Source of the DNA: Niastella sp.
GTDB taxonomy: Bacteria > Bacteroidota > Bacteroidia > Chitinophagales > Chitinophagaceae
DNA: 64,000 nt
Direction of reading: 5' to 3'
NCBI GenBank assembly: GCA_017744515.1
Contig: JAGIBF010000017.1
Location: forward strand, 62,001-126,000
A program made the position numbers and the translations under genes. Shown in pieces: positions 8,451-17,222 of this stretch (the first letter of the stretch is position 1; each line of letters starts with the position of its first letter). Under the pieces are notes generated by a model. That model saw only the letters and a list, made by a program, of their open reading frames with translations, was not told the origin of the DNA and made no database searches.

Positions 8451-9416
8451 ATGTCTTCAATTGTAACCATCACATTTAACCCCTGTATTGATAAAAGCGT
8501 GTCAGTACCTTTGCTGGTACCCGATAAAAAGCTGCATTGCACAGTTGATCAGTTACAGCCGGGTGGAGGCGGCATAAACGTAGCAAGAGTCATCAAAAGG
8601 CTGGGGTTGCCCGTCACGGCTATTTATCCCACAGGCGGCTCCTCCGGCACACTGCTCCACAACCTCCTGGCAAAAGAAGCAGTAACTGCGATAACAATAC
8701 CCACTGACCATCCTGTTCGTGAAAATATAATACTCACAGAAACAGCTACGCATAAACAATACCGGTTAGGCATGCCGGGCGAAGCACTGGCTTCACAGCA
8801 ATGGGATGCCTGTATCCAGGCACTTGACAAAGCAGAAGAAGTATCCTTTATAGTGATCAGTGGTAGCATTTCGGAAAATGCACCCAATAATTTATTCCGG
8901 CAAATTGCCGATATAACGAACAAAAAAGGAGCAAAACTGATAGTAGACGCTGCGGGCGAAACCTTGCAAAGAGCAGTGAATGTGGGCGCCTGGCTCATTA
9001 AACCAAACCTGTCCGAATTGGCAGAGCTGATCGGAAAAAAACTAACAAATGAATGCGAGATACAAAAGGCTGCCCAGGAGTTGATCACCGATGGACACTG
9101 CAAGATAGTGGTAGTGTCGATGGATGCAAGAGGCGCTATGCTGGTAACGGCAGGCCATTGTTACCGCGCTATCCCGCCAATTATGAAACCACAAAGCAGT
9201 GTAGGCGCGGGAGATAGTATGGTGGCTGGTCTCGTGTACAGTCTCTGCATCGGTGAAACATTGCAGGACACTTTAAAAATGGGGGTAGCCTGTGGTTCGG
9301 CCGCAATTATGAACAAAGGCACCAGCTTGTGTTACCCGGACGATGTAAACAAGATCTATAATGAAATAAAAGTCTTTCCATTGGCGATGTTCGCAGAAAA
9401 AAGCAAAAAGCCCTGA
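8451..9416 (+). CDS. pfkB: 6-phosphofructokinase isozyme 2 (PfkB, ribokinase family)
   Basis: ATP-dependent sugar-phosphate kinase of the PfkB/ribokinase fold, 321 residues, cytoplasmic. The N-terminus (TFNPCIDKSV, then KLHCT, GGGGINVARVIKRLG) and the C-terminal signature SSVGAGDSMVAGLV follow the E. coli PfkB pattern closely, including the GxGD anion hole and catalytic Asp in GAGDSM. 1-phosphofructokinase or tagatose-6-phosphate kinase are alternatives within the same family, but the GGGGINVAR block and downstream CGSAAIMNKGTSLC favour PfkB. The FNR-like box upstream suggests induction at low oxygen. A strong hairpin begins within the last codons and includes the stop codon. Confidence 0.88.
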   Translation: MSSIVTITFNPCIDKSVSVPLLVPDKKLHCTVDQLQPGGGGINVARVIKRLGLPVTAIYPTGGSSGTLLHNLLAKEAVTAITIPTDHPVRENIILTETATHKQYRLGMPGEALASQQWDACIQALDKAEEVSFIVISGSISENAPNNLFRQIADITNKKGAKLIVDAAGETLQRAVNVGAWLIKPNLSELAELIGKKLTNECEIQKAAQELITDGHCKIVVVSMDARGAMLVTAGHCYRAIPPIMKPQSSVGAGDSMVAGLVYSLCIGETLQDTLKMGVACGSAAIMNKGTSLCYPDDVNKIYNEIKVFPLAMFAEKSKKP

Positions 9417-9429
9417 AATCAGGGCTTTT
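9406..9429 (+). terminator. rho-independent terminator overlapping pfkB stop
   Basis: AAAAGCCCTGA pairs perfectly with TCAGGGCTTTT around a 2-nt spacer, followed by ATTATT. The TGA of pfkB (9414-9416) is inside the left arm. The A/T tails on both sides would allow function on either strand. Confidence 0.85.
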
Positions 9430-9611
9430 ATTATTCGTTTACATAGCAATTGCTGTTGACTACTTCCGCCAGAGAACGTTGCCTGAGCAACTTTGAGGGC
9501 GGGGAGAGAGGCAGTGTAATAAAAGCCGAAATCCCTGGCAAAGGGCTTCAGCTCCCGTAAAAATGCACACGAAAGACCCGATGTTGACCAGTAAACTTTT
9601 AGTGAACACTA

Positions 9612-11057
9612 TCAATGCGTTCTGAGATCCCATTTACAGTTATCGCTCTTCATATCAAACTTAGCCAATGTCGGCGAACTGTCGCCAATGGATACCAGTG
9701 CTAACTGCTCTTTCGAGTTGGGAACTACTTTAGGCATGATACGGTAGGTTCCATCAGTCAATTGATCTATCATCCATAATTGCTCAGGCCCGCCGGTAAA
9801 ATCAGGTACTGTTATCACTTCTGCGTCTGCAGTAGCCGCTAATGCCCTGCCCGTACCTGCAATCGTTATTTTATAATAAGGTGCCCCGAGGTAGCCCCCC
9901 GCGCCGGGCGCGGCTGTAATGGTCCACTTCTGATGCGGGCGGAACATATAGTCCCCAATTGTTACACCAATGTTCCCGGTTGGCCAATTCTTTATTACGT
10001 CCGCCAACTCCTGTGAGGGAATAGGTTTTACCGGCTCATCGTTGTTGCGGTTAAAGCCGCGCGCTACGCCTGCCATCCGGGTAAAATCAACGTCTATTTG
10101 CAGGGCATATCCGCGTCTTTCAGATGCTATTTCGTATGTTCCTTCTTTGAGGTTATCGCCCGCAACCGGCCATCCGTTTTTCCACAGCAAGGGCCGGATG
10201 CCAAGCACACTCCGGCCACTCTGGTCCAGGTCGGATTCATAATGGCAGGACATTTTTTCAATTCCCTCTCCCAAAACCGTACGACCGAAATGTCCGGGGC
10301 CGATAAGCCTGTCCCCAGCCGCCAAAACCATTTTACCACCACCCTTTAACATTTCCCTGCCGATGTTATCGACATAAGGACCAGTCACTTTTTTGGAGCG
10401 GCCGACAACAATATTATACGTGGAGTTCGGCCCGTCACAGCAAGTACCATGTGTGCCTAACAGGTAGTACCATCCATCGCGGTAGATCAGGTCTGTAGCT
10501 TCACAATCAATGGCGATGTTCAACGCTTTGTTGCCCGCTACCCGTTTACCTGTTTTGGGATCAAGTTCCACCAGGCGGATGTATCCAAAATAAGTACCGT
10601 AAGTTAACCATAGCTTTCCGGTGCCCGGGTCGAGAAAAAGGCTGGGGTCGATCGCATCATTATCCTCGATGCCATCGGATGAAGCAACTACTATAGGGTC
10701 CGAATATTTGAAATCGGGCGACTTGGGGTCAAGCGTTTTATTCCACATGGTCAATATCTTTCCATTATGCCCGCCGAACAGCCCGCCGCCGGTCGCACCA
10801 TAAGTAACAAGATAGCGGTCGCCAATTTTTAATATATCGGGTGCGGCCCCGCCGCCCGGGCGTACCGCGCCGCCGTTCCATGTCCAGCCATCATCGGATA
10901 TCAGCCCCCCACCACCCGTACCAAAGGTGTAATATTTCCCATCCGATTGTGCAATGGTAGAAGGGTCATGAATAAATGGTTTGCCAATTTGTGCAACGGC
11001 TGACCCGCCGGCATATATCGAAAGCGCAGCTATAACGCTTACTATTTTGATCTTCAT
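9612..11057 (-). CDS. GH43-type arabinanase with C-terminal sugar-binding-like domain
   Basis: Secreted glycoside hydrolase related to endo-1,5-alpha-L-arabinanases. I start it at 11057 (MKIKIVSVIAALSIYAGG, a good signal peptide); an in-frame ATG at 11129 would add 24 non-signal residues and overlap the upstream gene. The five-bladed propeller begins at FIHDPSTIAQSDGKYYTFGT (catalytic base Asp in HDPS). Further landmarks are IDPSLFLDPGTGKLWLTYG and the DCEATDLIYRDGWYYLLG blade, which carries the conserved acidic residue. The last about 150 residues look like a separate beta-rich module. The upstream gene ends only 5 bp before this start, so the two are co-transcribed and probably act on the same polysaccharide. 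Confidence 0.85.
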   Translation of the reverse strand: MKIKIVSVIAALSIYAGGSAVAQIGKPFIHDPSTIAQSDGKYYTFGTGGGGLISDDGWTWNGGAVRPGGGAAPDILKIGDRYLVTYGATGGGLFGGHNGKILTMWNKTLDPKSPDFKYSDPIVVASSDGIEDNDAIDPSLFLDPGTGKLWLTYGTYFGYIRLVELDPKTGKRVAGNKALNIAIDCEATDLIYRDGWYYLLGTHGTCCDGPNSTYNIVVGRSKKVTGPYVDNIGREMLKGGGKMVLAAGDRLIGPGHFGRTVLGEGIEKMSCHYESDLDQSGRSVLGIRPLLWKNGWPVAGDNLKEGTYEIASERRGYALQIDVDFTRMAGVARGFNRNNDEPVKPIPSQELADVIKNWPTGNIGVTIGDYMFRPHQKWTITAAPGAGGYLGAPYYKITIAGTGRALAATADAEVITVPDFTGGPEQLWMIDQLTDGTYRIMPKVVPNSKEQLALVSIGDSSPTLAKFDMKSDNCKWDLRTH

Positions 11058-11062
11058 ACTTG

Positions 11063-11818
11063 CTATTGATTTGTAGTGATGGTAAGGTCCTTTACCGGCG
11101 CTCCGTTCTCGTCCAGGAAGCGGACGCAAAAATCGCTTAATCCCGGGCCGTTGATCACCGCCCCGCGTAGTATATTTTTTCCCTTATGAAGCGTCAGGCG
11201 CGCAGAAGCGGCATCATCCATTACCATGCGCCTGTCGCCGTCAAGGATCACTGCCTGTTTTCCGTTTAGCCACCACATTGACCCACCGTTGGATCCTGCT
11301 GCTAACCGTACATTTTTCATTTCACGCGGGCTGTTCACGATGGTTACAGCCCAAAAAAGCACCGAGTAGTTTTGCTTGTGAAGGCCGTAGGCAAAACGGA
11401 ATAATTTCATATTGAAAGTCGGGCTTTCCAGGGCGTGCCATGCCAACTCCTGCTCGCCCACCTTTACCTTTTCGCCATCTTTAGGGATAACGGTGAACTG
11501 GTCCGGGAAATAAATGGTGTCAAACGCTTTCTTCAGGTAGTCACCCGTAAATACAATATTGCTTCGTATCGACTTATTGATCGGCTCCAGTAACAGCCAA
11601 CGCTGGATAAAGCCGTCGGCATCAGGTGTCTTTTTTGCCGCCGTAGACGGTTTAAAGAATGGCGCAATACTGCGATTCGTATCCAGCTCTGTGATGGAGT
11701 CTCTTCTCATGCCGCGCGGAGGCCCGGGAGGAGGGGCGGTTTGCGCGTGTACGCCGGATACCAGCAGGATGATCATGGCGATCACCATCAACCCTATTGT
11801 AGGTGTAAATCTTATCAT
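11063..11818 (-). CDS. exported protein of unknown function, partner of GH43
   Basis: 251 residues with a signal peptide (MVIAMIILLVSGVHAQ) followed by a proline-rich stretch. The C-terminal half (GSMWWLNGKQAVILDGDRR, then LTLHKGKNILRGAVINGPG) resembles the jelly-roll sugar-binding modules seen at the ends of secreted esterases and GH2-like enzymes: a W-L-N-G-K turn and an L-x-x-G-x-N-x-L strand. No catalytic motif is recognised. It is the first gene of a two-gene unit with the GH43 enzyme, separated by 5 bp. A role in binding the same glycan is inference. Confidence 0.7.
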   Translation of the reverse strand: MIRFTPTIGLMVIAMIILLVSGVHAQTAPPPGPPRGMRRDSITELDTNRSIAPFFKPSTAAKKTPDADGFIQRWLLLEPINKSIRSNIVFTGDYLKKAFDTIYFPDQFTVIPKDGEKVKVGEQELAWHALESPTFNMKLFRFAYGLHKQNYSVLFWAVTIVNSPREMKNVRLAAGSNGGSMWWLNGKQAVILDGDRRMVMDDAASARLTLHKGKNILRGAVINGPGLSDFCVRFLDENGAPVKDLTITTNQ

Positions 11819-12088
11819 ATGGCAAACAGGTTATAATTACTGTCTAAAATACAATTATTATTGCAGACCATTAAAAAAAGGAGACTGCTTTGTAAACCTC
11901 ACAATGCCAGGCAAAAGAAGTGTTTTCTTTCTTTTTACCGCGCCATAACCGGGTACATATCCCACTATCAAGGCCCTTAAAGGACTTACACCCGCAGGTT
12001 TATGATCATACCGGGCGCACATCGAAAAGAGCTCACAAAACCAGCGTTTTATGAGCCCTTTAATACGATTTGATAAGAATACCAATCC

Positions 12089-12463
12089 TTAATTCCTCAC
12101 CACGGAGGATTCTTTGACCACCTGCCATCTTTCGTCCAGGTACTCCCAAATCAGCGTAAAGAATTTTCGTCCCGGGTTTTCCTTTAGTTCCAAATCGCGG
12201 GTAATAATCACCATACCCATGTTGCCATCGCAAACTGCATAATGAAATTCTGTTTTTGTAGAAAATGGCGTTGCATTAGCGTCATGGTTTCTCTGTACAA
12301 AGCCGACCAATTGCTCTTTGTTCATTGTATCTACCCCGCCGTTTTCGTCGACTTTTACTATCAGCAGCTTGTCGGCGTAAATTTGCTTTACATAGGGTAC
12401 ATTAAAATGCGTGGCCTCGTAAATGAGCTCTTTGGTTAGCGCTATTAATTGTTCGCTATTCAT
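12089..12463 (-). CDS. NTF2-like (SnoaL/DUF4440-type) protein
   Basis: 124-residue cytoplasmic protein with the cone-shaped NTF2-like fold pattern: an N-terminal helix pair (EQLIALTKELIYEATHF), a short strand with YADKLLIVK, then the long curved sheet (FHYAVCDGNMGMVIITRDLEL ... FFTLIWEYLDERWQVVKESS). Such proteins are often small-molecule binding or isomerase-like, with no catalytic residues predictable here. It lies 30 bp downstream of the NmrA-like gene on the same strand, so the pair is probably one transcript. Confidence 0.75.
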   Translation of the reverse strand: MNSEQLIALTKELIYEATHFNVPYVKQIYADKLLIVKVDENGGVDTMNKEQLVGFVQRNHDANATPFSTKTEFHYAVCDGNMGMVIITRDLELKENPGRKFFTLIWEYLDERWQVVKESSVVRN

Positions 12464-12493
12464 GTTTTTGTTTTTTGATCTAACAGATTGATT

Positions 12494-13249
12494 TTACCGC
12501 TGGTTTCCAGGCACCGCAATCCAATCTGCATAATGCGTTTCGCCCAGGTAAACTGCATTTTCGGGAGTTAGGGTATCGGCATCAAGCGGCGCGCCTGAGT
12601 ATAGAGCCTTGGCATCTACAACTATTTCGAAGTTTTTATGGGTGGCCTGCGCGTATTGTCTTATCCAGGCCGCCATTTTGGATTTATCCGGGCCGCCTAT
12701 TTCCAGGATCTTATTGGCAGGCTGGGCTAATGCTGTCTGAGCGACAAAAACGGCCACATCTTTGCTGGCAATCGGTTGGATATTGGCATCCGGCAAAACT
12801 ACTTTTCCGTTGGCCATACTCATTTGAAGAACTCCACCTGCAAACTCAAAAAATTGTGTTGCGTGAACAATGGTATAGGGAATGTGCGAAGCTTTGATCA
12901 TATCTTCCTGCACTTGTTTGGCCCGGAAGTAGCCACTTCCCTGCAACTTTTGCGTCCCCACTACCGATAAAGCGATATGATGCTGAACGCCTGCCTTTTT
13001 TTCAGCCGGCAGCAGGTTTTCGTTAGAAGTTTTAAAGAAATGCATCACAGGCTCATCGTCGAATGACGGAGAGTTGGACACATCTACCACAACATGGGCG
13101 CCTTGCAATGCCTCATTCAAACCTTCGCCGGTGAGCGTGTTTACACCGCTATTGGGTGATGCAGCAAGTACTTCGTGTCCGCTTTTTTGTAATTGTTTTA
13201 CTACCTGGCTACCAATGAGGCCGGTACCGCCGATAACTACTATTTTCAT
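12494..13249 (-). CDS. NmrA-like NAD(P)-binding oxidoreductase (atypical SDR)
   Basis: 251-residue Rossmann protein beginning MKIVVIGGTGLIGSQVV, with the GGTGxIG dinucleotide motif at residues 7-13. The usual SDR catalytic YxxxK is not evident. The pattern PYTIVHATQFFEF with IASKDVAVFVAQTAL is typical of NmrA-like / quinone-oxidoreductase-2-like atypical SDRs that sense or reduce small molecules. It is followed after 30 bp by the NTF2-like gene and preceded by 69 bp and two Crp-family regulators on the same strand. Confidence 0.82.
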   Translation of the reverse strand: MKIVVIGGTGLIGSQVVKQLQKSGHEVLAASPNSGVNTLTGEGLNEALQGAHVVVDVSNSPSFDDEPVMHFFKTSNENLLPAEKKAGVQHHIALSVVGTQKLQGSGYFRAKQVQEDMIKASHIPYTIVHATQFFEFAGGVLQMSMANGKVVLPDANIQPIASKDVAVFVAQTALAQPANKILEIGGPDKSKMAAWIRQYAQATHKNFEIVVDAKALYSGAPLDADTLTPENAVYLGETHYADWIAVPGNQR

Positions 13250-13318
13250 CCTGATAAATTTTTGATGTTTGTATGATACAAAGATGAAAACTGCCAGGTG
13301 GGGAAAACTTAAGCTGGT

Positions 13319-13891
13319 TTAAGAAAGATATTCGTCCCGGATAGCTAATAAAGTTTCAAGCGAAACACCCATATAGGAAGCGAAAATTGCATCGGGAATT
13401 TGTTGGATAAGTCCGGGATAGGTATTCCTGAAATGGCGGTAAAAATCTTTTTTGGATACAGTGGCGAATGTTTTTTGTTTGTACAGGGCTGCGCCATAAG
13501 CCCGCTCATGAATCTTATTAAAATACAGGGCCAATAAGGGAAACTGTAAAAGCAGTGTTTGGTAATTTCCCCTCCTGATGCTGATGATTTCAGTATCTTT
13601 CATGGCTGCAATTGAATATACCGCAGGTTTGCCATCCGGGAAGGTTTTATAGTCCGTTATCCACCAGTTTTCGAGCGCAAAATGGATGACCTGCTTCCCG
13701 TTACTATCCTCATAAAACAAATACAGACAGCCCTTATTAACAAAGTAAAGAGTATCGCAAATCTCATTTTCGCGCAGCAATAATTGCTCCTGCCTTACCG
13801 ACCTGAACTCAAAAAATGGCGCAAGTGTCTCCTGGCCCACTATAAAGGTCGGGACCAGCTTCATGATATGGCGATATAGCTGTTCAATCAT
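13319..13891 (-). CDS. Crp/Fnr-family regulator, second of tandem pair
   Basis: 190-residue protein with a cyclic-nucleotide-binding-like jelly roll (LLRENEICDTLYFVNKGCLYLF, VIHFALENWWITDY) and a short C-terminal end (IFASYMGVSLETLLAIRDEYLS) where the family has its recognition helix. The usual R-E-T cNMP phosphate-binding motif is absent, as in many Bacteroidota members, so the ligand is unknown. It starts in a 4-bp ATGA overlap with the upstream paralogue. The helix-turn-helix end is less canonical than that of the neighbour, so DNA binding may need the partner (inference). Confidence 0.82.
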   Translation of the reverse strand: MIEQLYRHIMKLVPTFIVGQETLAPFFEFRSVRQEQLLLRENEICDTLYFVNKGCLYLFYEDSNGKQVIHFALENWWITDYKTFPDGKPAVYSIAAMKDTEIISIRRGNYQTLLLQFPLLALYFNKIHERAYGAALYKQKTFATVSKKDFYRHFRNTYPGLIQQIPDAIFASYMGVSLETLLAIRDEYLS

Positions 13892-14472
13892 GATTTCATT
13901 CGTGTTACTTTCTTTTTCCGCAGTTCGCTCAGATATTCTGGTGTAAAGCCTAAAAAAGATGCCAATACCTTCTGTGGAATGCGCTGAATAAAATCAGGGT
14001 ATTTGGATTGGAACAAATCGTAAAATTCCTCCTTTGGCATCCTCGAAATCATCCGGATACGGGACAATGAAGCTGCATAGGCACGCTCGTAAACAATGCG
14101 AAAATAGTGTTCGATAACCGGGTGTTTCGCCAGCATCAATTCGTAATTGGCGGCGGTAATTGCCAGTACTTCTGTTTCTTCCAGCGCCTGTATAGTATAT
14201 GCCGAATTCCGGCCCGGGCGAAAGGCATCCAAATCCGTCATCCACCAGTCCTCCAACGCAAATTGAAGCGTCTGTTCAGCGCCATTGCTGTCTGTAAAGA
14301 ACAGGCGGAGACATCCTTTCACCACAAAAAAATAATGGTGGCAACGGTGGCCCTCTTTCTGTAAATTCTCCTTTTTCTTAAATTTCTTCGCTTCAAAAAA
14401 CGGCAGGGTAGCATCATCCGTTATATCCCGGTTGCCGGTAACTTTTTGAATATGCTGCGTGAGTGGATGCAT
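13888..14472 (-). CDS. Crp/Fnr-family regulator, first of tandem pair
   Basis: Start placed at 14472 (MHPLTQHIQKVTG, where homologues normally begin); the frame extends upstream to an ATG at 14571, but those 33 residues look non-coding. About 194 residues with the effector-binding jelly roll (GHRCHHYFFVVKGCLRLFF, LQFALEDWWMTDLDAF) and a compact C-terminal helix-turn-helix (VLASFLGFTPEYLSELRKKK). It shares the FALE-x-WW-x-T-D block with the next gene, with which it overlaps by 4 bp, so the two are recent paralogues. Likely target: the downstream NmrA/NTF2-like genes, by position only. Confidence 0.82.
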   Translation of the reverse strand: MHPLTQHIQKVTGNRDITDDATLPFFEAKKFKKKENLQKEGHRCHHYFFVVKGCLRLFFTDSNGAEQTLQFALEDWWMTDLDAFRPGRNSAYTIQALEETEVLAITAANYELMLAKHPVIEHYFRIVYERAYAASLSRIRMISRMPKEEFYDLFQSKYPDFIQRIPQKVLASFLGFTPEYLSELRKKKVTRMKS

Positions 14473-14689
14473 TTTTACAGGTAAATAAAAGCCAAATATA
14501 GAAAATGATGTAAAAAGACTACTGATCCGATGTTCCGCCTCCCGGGAGCAAAAATTCGTCAGGCGGTCCATCTATACAGCCTTGACTACCGCGAAAATGC
14601 CGGATCGATGTACCTGATTTGTATTTCAGCCGCTTGTTATTTTGGGAGTTAACAGCTAACTTGTAATGTGATCGTTCAAAAACCTGACC

Positions 14690-15883
14690 ATGAGAATTAC
14701 CTCCCTCGGTACAATTCTTATCATATTATGCGCCGGGTGTAAGTCGCAGGAATTGGCACCAAAACAGTTGCTGGACTTAGTGAACTCCGCAGCCAGCAAG
14801 ATTGAAAACGGCTTCTATACGCTGCATAACAACTACTACCGCTCGGTAAATGGAGAGGATACGGTCTTTAAGAATAGCATCACCCAGTGCAGGTTCAGGA
14901 AAAATGCCGTCGAAAGATCGGTTGGTCTCCAGTTGTATTCGGGGCGGGATGATAAATACCAGCAACTTTTTGATGGAAGAAATTATTATTCCCTGACTCC
15001 ATGGAACCAAACTTTGGAAGTTTCATCTGTCATCACTTCGCCGGAAAAACTGAACGATCTTAAAAGCAATTATACCATTTATCCATTCTTCAAATATATT
15101 AATGACGGCCTGCAATATTATAATACGGACAGCATGATTGGCCGGGTGATTGTAACAAGCGAGGAAATATTCAGGGGCGAAAAGTGTTACAAAGTAGAGA
15201 CTTTGACAAGAAAAGGGAAGAACAAAATGAAGTCAAGGCAATACTATTATATTTCTGCAAAGACATTCCTTCCTGTACGGAATTATGTCACTTTCGAAGA
15301 CAGCACGGGAAAGGCGAAGGAAGTTCAGGTGTTTGATGTTTGGATCGATGAGATAAAATTTGACATCCCATCATCCGATGGGTTTTTGAAATCCTCACTG
15401 GGAAATTATAACCGGGAAGTGAGTGCAGATCTTCCTGAGGATAAACCTGCAAGCCTTCTCGCAATCGGAAACGAGGCTCCTGATTGGGAGTTACCTTTGC
15501 TGGATGGAACTAAATTGAAGCTCTCGGGTTTACTGGGAAAAATAGTGATCATGGATTTCTGGTACAAATCCTGCCTGCCATGTCAGAAACAGATGACTTC
15601 CCTGCAGGTCTTGCATGAAAAATATAAGGATCGTCCTGTAGTCTTTATCGGTATAAATACAAAGGATGACCCCATCAGGGACAATCTGTCTGCATTTCTA
15701 ACCAACAGAGGGATCACCATGCTATCCGTTTATCAGGGAATGAAAATTGAAGCGGGTTATCATGTGACCGCGTCTCCGGCTTTGTTTGTAATTGATAAGA
15801 CGGGAAAAATCGTTTATAATCTGAACGGATATTCTGATAAATTAATCGAAGATTTGAAGAAGGTCATTGATAAGCTGATTTAG
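14690..15883 (+). CDS. TlpA-like thioredoxin lipoprotein
   Basis: 397 residues. The N-terminus is a lipoprotein signal (TILIILCAGCKSQ, lipidated Cys about residue 17). Residues about 25-250 form a LolA-like beta-rich domain with Y-rich strands. The C-terminal about 140 residues are a TlpA/ResA thioredoxin domain: GNEAPDWELPLLDGTKLKLS, then VIMDFWYKSCLPCQKQM with the CxxC pair and the cis-Pro turn ASPALFVIDKTGKIV. It probably works in the periplasm, reducing disulfides of exported or cytochrome proteins. It stands alone on its strand. A diheme peroxidase encoded convergently downstream could be a client (inference). Confidence 0.85.
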   Translation: MRITSLGTILIILCAGCKSQELAPKQLLDLVNSAASKIENGFYTLHNNYYRSVNGEDTVFKNSITQCRFRKNAVERSVGLQLYSGRDDKYQQLFDGRNYYSLTPWNQTLEVSSVITSPEKLNDLKSNYTIYPFFKYINDGLQYYNTDSMIGRVIVTSEEIFRGEKCYKVETLTRKGKNKMKSRQYYYISAKTFLPVRNYVTFEDSTGKAKEVQVFDVWIDEIKFDIPSSDGFLKSSLGNYNREVSADLPEDKPASLLAIGNEAPDWELPLLDGTKLKLSGLLGKIVIMDFWYKSCLPCQKQMTSLQVLHEKYKDRPVVFIGINTKDDPIRDNLSAFLTNRGITMLSVYQGMKIEAGYHVTASPALFVIDKTGKIVYNLNGYSDKLIEDLKKVIDKLI

Positions 15884-16118
15884 CGTTCTTCCGCCACATA
15901 AGGACGGGAAGTATAATGGCAATAACAGGCAAAGAACATATCAAACCTCCCGGCGTGTGGGAGTTAGGAGAAGGTGAAGCTGAAAGAAGATTTGCAGAAG
16001 CTGATCTTTCCGGAAGGATTTTTTATGACTTGGGAAAACGACGTATTTCGGACAAATTCAATGAACCTGATTTTTTACCTAATTGCTTGTCCCCGAAATG
16101 GTTTGAAGGAAATAAACA

Positions 16119-16150
16119 AGGGACAACCATCTTTTTGATAATTTGTCCCT
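16119..16150. terminator. hairpin, probable terminator of a lost tRNA or of the TlpA gene
   Basis: AGGGACAA pairs with TTGTCCCT across a 16-nt loop containing a T-run. Its position directly 3' of a tRNA-Ser-like remnant mirrors the terminator that follows the intact tRNA-Ser at 29737-29768. Confidence 0.5.
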
Positions 16151-16154
16151 CTCG

Positions 16155-16186
16155 GCGGAAAGAGAGGGTCAGTTTTCGAACCTGTT
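16155..16186 (-). repeat. decayed tRNA-Ser 3'-end fragment (outer att-like copy)
   Basis: GCGGAAAGAGAGGG at 16155-16168 matches 13 of 14 bases of the 3' end of tRNA-Ser (29803-29816), in the same orientation. TTCGAACCTGTT follows at 16175, similar to the T-loop region. It may be a remnant of an earlier integration at this tRNA, or a decayed tRNA gene. Confidence 0.5.
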
Positions 16187-16243
16187 TGCAGAAGAGTTAG
16201 GTAAGATAAATCAGACATGATCCAACACGTAACCCGGAAATCT

Positions 16244-17212
16244 TCATTCAGGCGTAGTGACAAATCGTTTGTCGGTGAGTGCTCGGAGAAAATTTTCCAA
16301 ATCTTCTTTTTCGATCTCACTTAGATGTAATGGGGACGACAATAAGGGATCCCGATTAATAGGATGGGGTACGATCTTATCGGGATCGTTATAGTATTCT
16401 ATCACCTCGCGCAGATGACGAAAAATTCCATTGTGCATATAAGGGGCTGTTATGGCGACATTCCTCAGGTTAGGAATTTTGAACCTGCCTACATCGTCGG
16501 GGCTGCGAGTGATAACAGCGCGCCCGCTGTCCTGTAGTTGCTTACCATCAAAAAGACCAATATTACGATAATCTGTGCCGCCGTTGTTAAAGTCTCCACC
16601 GAAGTGACAGCCCGCACATCTGGCCTTGCCGTTGAATAACTGAAAGCCCCGTTTGGCAGATGCAGAAACGGCCGAATCATTATCATTGACCTGCCAGTCT
16701 TCAAATGGCGTATTGTAGGTATTCAGCGTCTTTTCAAAAATCGCGATAGCCGTTCCGAGGTTCTTCGCATTCGGCTTCTCTTTAAAGATCGCCATAAAAT
16801 AACGCAAGTATTGTACGTCGTCGTTCAGACGCCTGACTGCCGAATCAACGGGCAGATCCATCTCGGCCGGATTGGCAATAGGGATGAGCGCTTGTTCCTC
16901 CAGGCTTGATGCCCTTCCGTCCCAAAAAAAACTTCCGGAGCCGGAAACATTCATGACTGAAGGGGCATTTCTGCTGCCTTTTTTATTCAGTTCTCCAATA
17001 CTCGTCGCAGATGTATCGGCGAAGGCATACTTTTCCCGGTGGCAGGAGGAACAGCTTATGGATCGGTGTCGGCTAAGAATAGGATCGAAAAACAACATCT
17101 TCCCCAGTGCTGCCGGAGTCTGCGGAATCTCCTGCTCGCTCCGCCGGGTGAAAGAGAAACTGGCCACCAGGATCGCTGCCATTACCAACACCAGGAATGA
17201 AATTTTTCTCAT
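16244..17212 (-). CDS. diheme cytochrome c peroxidase (MauG/CcpA family)
   Basis: 322-residue periplasmic peroxidase that reduces H2O2 with electrons from small cytochromes, or a MauG-like relative. A signal anchor (FLVLVMAAILVASFSF) precedes two heme c sites, CSSCH (near residue 56) and CAGCH (about residue 196). A distal axial-ligand Met is expected in APYMHNGIFRHL, and the WDGRASSLEEQAL block typical of the family is present. Length is normal. It is preceded 10 bp upstream by a small secreted protein gene on the same strand. Both lie between two tRNA-Ser-like fragments and may have arrived together. Confidence 0.9.
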   Translation of the reverse strand: MRKISFLVLVMAAILVASFSFTRRSEQEIPQTPAALGKMLFFDPILSRHRSISCSSCHREKYAFADTSATSIGELNKKGSRNAPSVMNVSGSGSFFWDGRASSLEEQALIPIANPAEMDLPVDSAVRRLNDDVQYLRYFMAIFKEKPNAKNLGTAIAIFEKTLNTYNTPFEDWQVNDNDSAVSASAKRGFQLFNGKARCAGCHFGGDFNNGGTDYRNIGLFDGKQLQDSGRAVITRSPDDVGRFKIPNLRNVAITAPYMHNGIFRHLREVIEYYNDPDKIVPHPINRDPLLSSPLHLSEIEKEDLENFLRALTDKRFVTTPE

Positions 17213-17222
17213 GAGCCGTATG

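Larger units (their letters stand above)
15884..16243. other. 360-bp gap without a convincing gene
   Basis: An open frame of 94 codons at 15916-16200 has no recognisable features and runs through the hairpin at 16119-16150 and the tRNA-Ser-like fragment at 16155-16186, so I treat it as non-coding. Confidence 0.6.

Noticed and set aside
15916..16200. 94-codon plus-strand frame after the TlpA-like gene
   Set aside because: No family features, and it reads through a terminator-like hairpin and a tRNA-Ser-like remnant.
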